36,381 nt of DNA from Gammaproteobacteria bacterium (GTDB lineage Bacteria > Pseudomonadota > Gammaproteobacteria > JABXHR01). The position numbers were made by a program, and so were the translations under genes. Positions 32,760 through 36,381 of the stretch are shown in pieces (within the stretch, counting starts at the first letter, position 1; every line of letters starts with the position of its first letter). The notes below the pieces were generated by a model. That model did no database searches. It had not been told where the DNA came from and saw only the letters and a list, made by a program, of their open reading frames with translations. Where the stretch lies: the NCBI GenBank assembly GCA_013373515.1, contig JABXHR010000133.1:1-36381 (forward strand). The letters run 5' to 3'.

Positions 32760-34331
32760 ATGGTACAAGAAGCGCAAAGCACAGATCTATTTATTGTTGG
32801 CGGCGGTATCAACGGCTGCGGTATCGCACGTGATGCGGCTGGCCGAGGTCTGTCGGTCACCTTGGCAGAAATGAATGACCTAGGATCGGCCACCTCTTCA
32901 GCGTCAACCAAGCTATTTCATGGCGGCTTGCGCTATCTAGAGTATTTTGAATTTCGCTTGGTGCGCGAAGCGCTGGAGGAGCGCGAGGTGCTGCTGAAGG
33001 CCATGCCGCATATCAGCTGGCCAATGCGCTTTGTGTTGCCCTATCACCCCGATATGCGCTTTGAGTCAGAGACACCGACCTCAAAGCTTCTGAGCCTAAT
33101 CATGCCCTGGGCCAAAGGCCGTCGTCCTCAGTGGTTGATTCGCTTGGGCTTGTTTATGTACGACCATCTCGGTGGGCGTAAGATTCTGCCCGGCACACTT
33201 GCCCTAGATCTCCACAATACCCCTGAAGGTAAACCGCTGCAGGCACAGTTTGCCAAGGCTTATGAATATTCTGATTGCTGGGTTGAGGATTCGAGACTGG
33301 TGGTGCTCAATGCCAAAGACGCCAAAGCGCGAGGTGCTACCATTCTGCCGCGCCACCAAGTGATTTCCGCCAAGCGGCAAAATGGACTTTGGCATATCGA
33401 AACGAAAAATACCGAAAATGGCAGTGTGCAAATGCACACGGCCAAAATGCTGGTTAACGCCGGCGGTCCGTGGGTTGCAGATGTCATTACAGAGACTGCG
33501 CGAAGTCAGCCGCAGGGCAAAATTCGTTTGGTGCGCGGTAGTCATATTGTGGTGAAACGTCTTTATGACCACGACAAGTGCTACTTCTTCCAAGGCACCG
33601 ATGGCCGCATCATTTTTGCGATTCCCTACGAGCAGGACTTCACACTCATCGGCACCACTGATGCGGATCATCCAGATCCCTCGGTCGCGCCGGTTTGCAC
33701 CGACGAAGAACGCGACTACTTGCTGCATTTTGCCAATCAATATTTCGAGAAAAACATCACGGCAGACGATGTGGTGTGGAGCTACTCGGGTGTCCGTCCC
33801 TTGTTCGACGATGGTGCCTCCAGCGCGTCGGCCGCCACCCGAGATTACACGCTAAAGGTGGATAACACCGACGGTGTGCCCTTGCTCAATATTTTTGGCG
33901 GCAAGATCACCACGTATCGGCGATTGGCAGAGAGTGCGTTAAACAAGATTCAGGAGCATTTACCCAAGACGCAGCAGCCGTGGACGGCTCAAGCCGCATT
34001 GCCGGGCGGGGATTTACCGGTGGATGGTGTCGACGATTTGGTTCAGAAAGTTCGCAATCACTATGAATTTGTTGGCTATGCATTCGCGACAAGGCTGGTT
34101 AGAGCCTATGGCACCGAAGTGTTCTCGGTGCTTGGTGATGCCAAAAATATCGCTGATCTCGGTGAGCATTTTGGGTCAGATCTGTATGCGCGCGAGGTGC
34201 AGTGGCTGGTGGACTCAGAATTTGCTTATTGCGCAGAGGATGTCATTTGGCGTAGAACAAAATTCGGACTCAGGATTGACCAGAATCAAATTAAGCTATT
34301 GGAGTCTTGGATAGCGAATTACAGAAAATAA
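32760..34331 (+). CDS. glpD: Aerobic glycerol-3-phosphate dehydrogenase GlpD
   Basis: A 523-residue FAD enzyme oxidising glycerol 3-phosphate to dihydroxyacetone phosphate and passing electrons to quinone at the inner membrane. I start it at the ATG at 32760; the reading from 32703 adds an Asn/Lys-rich tail translated from the operator region. The FAD motif is LFIVGGGINGCGIARDAAGRG. It is followed by SATSSASTKLFHGGLRYLEYFEFRLVREAL, the typical GlpD segment, then LVNAGGPWV, FAIPYEQDFTLIGTTD, SYSGVRPLFDDG, NIFGGKITTYRRLAE and the C-terminal helical domain. No clear Shine-Dalgarno precedes the start. It lies upstream of the glycerol ABC ATPases, the order seen in rhizobial glpD-glpSTPQV loci. 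Confidence 0.94.
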   Translation: MVQEAQSTDLFIVGGGINGCGIARDAAGRGLSVTLAEMNDLGSATSSASTKLFHGGLRYLEYFEFRLVREALEEREVLLKAMPHISWPMRFVLPYHPDMRFESETPTSKLLSLIMPWAKGRRPQWLIRLGLFMYDHLGGRKILPGTLALDLHNTPEGKPLQAQFAKAYEYSDCWVEDSRLVVLNAKDAKARGATILPRHQVISAKRQNGLWHIETKNTENGSVQMHTAKMLVNAGGPWVADVITETARSQPQGKIRLVRGSHIVVKRLYDHDKCYFFQGTDGRIIFAIPYEQDFTLIGTTDADHPDPSVAPVCTDEERDYLLHFANQYFEKNITADDVVWSYSGVRPLFDDGASSASAATRDYTLKVDNTDGVPLLNIFGGKITTYRRLAESALNKIQEHLPKTQQPWTAQAALPGGDLPVDGVDDLVQKVRNHYEFVGYAFATRLVRAYGTEVFSVLGDAKNIADLGEHFGSDLYAREVQWLVDSEFAYCAEDVIWRRTKFGLRIDQNQIKLLESWIANYRK

Positions 34332-34359
34332 AACTAAAAGCCAAAAAACAGGAGGTTTT

Positions 34360-35448
34360 GTGAGCTTAGAGTTGGTGGGTGTCTCCAAGCAATTTGAGGG
34401 ACAACAACATATTTACCCGACCAATTTGACCTTGGAAAAAGGCACAATGAATGTGCTGCTAGGTCGAACACTGTCGGGAAAAACGTCTTTGATGCGCTTG
34501 ATGGCCGGGTTGGATGCGCCCAGCGCTGGCTCTCTCTATTGGGACGGCGTAGATGTCACCGGGCAGCGGGTACAAGATCGCAATGTGGCGATGGTGTATC
34601 AGCAGTTTATTAACTATCCCTCTATGTCAGTCTTTGACAATATCGCCTCTCCTCTGCGTTTGCGTGGAATGTCCGCCACAGAAATCGAGCGCAAAGTTCA
34701 TGACGTTGCTGAACTTATGCAGCTTTCGCCAATGTTGAAGCGTAAGCCTTTGGAACTCTCTGGTGGTCAGCAGCAGCGCTGTGCTTTGGCGCGTGCTTTG
34801 GTCAAGGGTGCAGGCTTGGTCCTGCTTGATGAGCCTTTAGCTAACCTCGATTACAAGTTGCGAGAAGAGTTAAGGGTTGAGATTCCGAAGATTTTTGAAG
34901 CCTCGGGGGCCATTTTTGTCTACGCAACGACAGAGCCTGAGGAAGCGCTTTTGCTCGGCGGCAACACGGCGACGCTTCACGAGGGGAAGATCACGCAATT
35001 TGGCTCGACACCCAGTGTGTTTAGAGCGCCCATCAACATCCAGACGGCAGAAGTTTTCTCTGATCCGCCGATGAATTTTACTCGCGTGAATAAGCAGGGA
35101 GCCCAGTTGAAATTCACATGTGGCGCAGTGCTTGAGTGCACTGGCGATATGGCCGCTTTGGCCGACGGTGAATACGTTGCAGGGGTTCGGGCTGATCATA
35201 TTGAAATTACAGAAAAAGGAGAGGCTTCGCTTAGGTTTGACGCCACTTTGGCGGTAACTGAGCTCACCGGGTCTGAAACTTTTTTGCATCTGAACGTCGA
35301 TGACCAAGCGTGGGTAGGATTGGTCTCTGGCGTGCATTATCCGAGGCCTGGACAACCTTTGGCGGTGTACATCGAGCCGCGCCATCTCTACTTGTTTGCA
35401 GCGAATGGCCAGTTGGCTTTGCCCGCCGCTTATGCAAGTGTAGCGTAG
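34360..35448 (+). CDS. glpS: Glycerol ABC transporter ATP-binding protein GlpS-like (GTG start)
   Basis: A 362-residue ABC ATPase starting at GTG (34360) just after a perfect AGGAGG. Motifs: Walker A GRTLSGKT (35-42), Q-loop VYQQF, a complete signature LSGGQQQR (133-140), and Walker B LVLLDEP with glutamate E158. The H-loop position, normally VTHDQ, is ATTEP here (T191), so the switch histidine is missing. A C-terminal regulatory OB-type domain (about 240-360) follows, with FSDPPMNFTRV and VAGVRADHIEI. It resembles the GlpS subunit of the rhizobial GlpSTPQV glycerol importer. The second ATPase follows 8 nt later, with complementary changes. The name rests on its position beside glpD and the paired ATPase arrangement. 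Confidence 0.82.
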   Translation: MSLELVGVSKQFEGQQHIYPTNLTLEKGTMNVLLGRTLSGKTSLMRLMAGLDAPSAGSLYWDGVDVTGQRVQDRNVAMVYQQFINYPSMSVFDNIASPLRLRGMSATEIERKVHDVAELMQLSPMLKRKPLELSGGQQQRCALARALVKGAGLVLLDEPLANLDYKLREELRVEIPKIFEASGAIFVYATTEPEEALLLGGNTATLHEGKITQFGSTPSVFRAPINIQTAEVFSDPPMNFTRVNKQGAQLKFTCGAVLECTGDMAALADGEYVAGVRADHIEITEKGEASLRFDATLAVTELTGSETFLHLNVDDQAWVGLVSGVHYPRPGQPLAVYIEPRHLYLFAANGQLALPAAYASVA

Positions 35449-35456
35449 GGGGCGGC

Positions 35457-36381
35457 ATGGCGAAAATCACACTAGAACAGCTTGCGCACTCCTATTTCCC
35501 CAACCCTCAATCTGATGCAGATTTTGCACTCAAATCGATGAGCCATGTTTGGGATGATGGTGCCGCTTATGCGTTGTTGGGCGCTTCGGGGTGCGGCAAA
35601 ACGACGCTGCTCAATATCATCTCGGGGCTTTTGACACCCAGTCAGGGCAGAGTTCTCTTTGATGATGTCGACGTCACCCAAGCGACGACGTCGGATCGCA
35701 ACATTGCCCAAGTTTTTCAGTTTCCCGTGGTCTACGACACCATGACTGTGCGAGACAATCTAGCATTTCCCCTGCGTAACCGTGGCAATGACGAGCGCTA
35801 CATTGCAGAGCGTGTACAGCAAATTTCCAGAATGATCGGGATGGAGGATTCGCTGAGCCGCAAGGCCAGTGGTTTGACTGCCGACGCAAAACAAAAAATC
35901 TCTCTTGGCAGGGGCATGGTGCGGGAGGACGTCAACGCGTTATTGTTCGACGAGCCGTTAACCGTGATCGACCCACACATGAAGTGGGAACTCAGAACAC
36001 AGCTTAAAAAGCTCCACCATGAGTTCGGCCACACAATGATCTACGTGACACATGACCAAACCGAGGCACTGACTTTTGCCGATAAGGTGGTGGTCATGCA
36101 TGACGGGCAAGTCGTGCAAATCGGCACACCAGAAGCGCTATTTAACCGCCCCGAGCATACCTTTGTAGGTTACTTCATTGGGTCGCCTGGTATGAATGTG
36201 CTGCCGGTGAAGATCGATAGAAACCGAGCGCTGCTCGGTGATTTGGAAATATTTCTCGGGGGGCATTATCCAACGCTTAGCGGCAAAGTCGAGATTGGGA
36301 TTCGCCCTGAATTTCTGAGTATTTCGGATGATGGCGGGATTCCAATTGAGGTGACTCGTGTCGAGGATGTGGGCCGCCACA
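35457..36381 (+). CDS. glpT: Glycerol ABC transporter ATP-binding protein GlpT-like, partial
   Basis: Open from the ATG at 35457 (GGGGGC site just upstream) to the right edge of the window, 308 codons with no stop, so the C-terminus is missing. Walker A is LLGASGCGKTT (42-50), the Q-loop VFQFPVVYDTMTVRDN, Walker B ALLFDEP (E166), and the H-loop histidine is present in IYVTHDQTEAL (H199). The ABC signature is unrecognisable: the LSGGQ position reads LTADA (140-144), in SGLTADAKQKISLGRG. The C-terminal regulatory domain begins IGSPGMNVLPVKI. It pairs with the upstream GlpS-like ATPase, and the permease and binding-protein genes are expected beyond the window. This GlpT is the ABC subunit, not the unrelated glycerol-3-phosphate antiporter of the same name in E. 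coli. Confidence 0.82.
   Translation, partial: MAKITLEQLAHSYFPNPQSDADFALKSMSHVWDDGAAYALLGASGCGKTTLLNIISGLLTPSQGRVLFDDVDVTQATTSDRNIAQVFQFPVVYDTMTVRDNLAFPLRNRGNDERYIAERVQQISRMIGMEDSLSRKASGLTADAKQKISLGRGMVREDVNALLFDEPLTVIDPHMKWELRTQLKKLHHEFGHTMIYVTHDQTEALTFADKVVVMHDGQVVQIGTPEALFNRPEHTFVGYFIGSPGMNVLPVKIDRNRALLGDLEIFLGGHYPTLSGKVEIGIRPEFLSISDDGGIPIEVTRVEDVGRH

Overview
The window looks like a gammaproteobacterial chromosome, probably from an environmental or marine lineage. The evidence is the E. coli-like blocks mrdA-rodA-(mltB)-rlpA-dacA-ybeD-lipB-lipA and lptD-surA-pdxA-rsmA-apaH, an FadE of exactly the E. coli length, and an aerobic beta-oxidation set. I cannot name a genus from sequence alone. 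Coding density is very high, and many neighbouring genes overlap by 4 nt (ATGA/GTGA/TTGA).

Layout. (1) 1-16132, minus strand: one long co-directional run. Its 5' end is cell-elongation and peptidoglycan genes (mrdA, rodA, mltB, rlpA, dacA). It continues into ybeD and lipoate synthesis (lipB, lipA), then recJ, then fatty-acid oxidation (fadE, a fadJ-type multifunctional enzyme, a fadI-type thiolase), a DUF3291 protein and the start of an FAD oxidoreductase cut by the window edge. (2) 16318-17004: ung, divergent from (3) 17057-22367, plus strand: lptD-surA-pdxA-rsmA-apaH, in which surA is very short, apaG is absent and several start codons are GTG or TTG. (4) 22366-22631: a ~266-bp non-coding element with 32-bp terminal inverted repeats and two internal palindromes, abutting the apaH stop codon; it looks like a MITE. 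(5) 22707-24178: a PepSY protein with its terminator, a DUF2306 membrane protein, and a divergent PadR regulator with two perfect palindromic operators in the shared promoter. (6) 24229-29627, plus strand: a tightly overlapping seven-gene lipid-modification operon (NTF2-like, SDR, FAD amine-oxidase-like, DUF1365, Cfa-like methyltransferase, DUF2878, DUF3833 lipoprotein). (7) 29630-30822: a WYL-type regulator divergent from a Rid-family protein. (8) 30819-36381: a glycerol locus. glpR and a quinone-oxidoreductase-like gene run leftward; glpD and two ABC ATPases of GlpS/GlpT type run rightward off the window edge.

The most interesting points are these. The lipid operon's Cfa-like enzyme has lost two of the residues that define cyclopropane synthases, so it probably makes another fatty-acid modification. 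The operon sits beside a PadR switch rather than an ECF sigma/ChrR pair. The GlpS/GlpT ATPases carry complementary defects (no H-loop His in one, no LSGGQ signature in the other), which predicts a single canonical ATP site. SurA is reduced to about one degenerate parvulin domain. A structured MITE-like element sits at the end of apaH.
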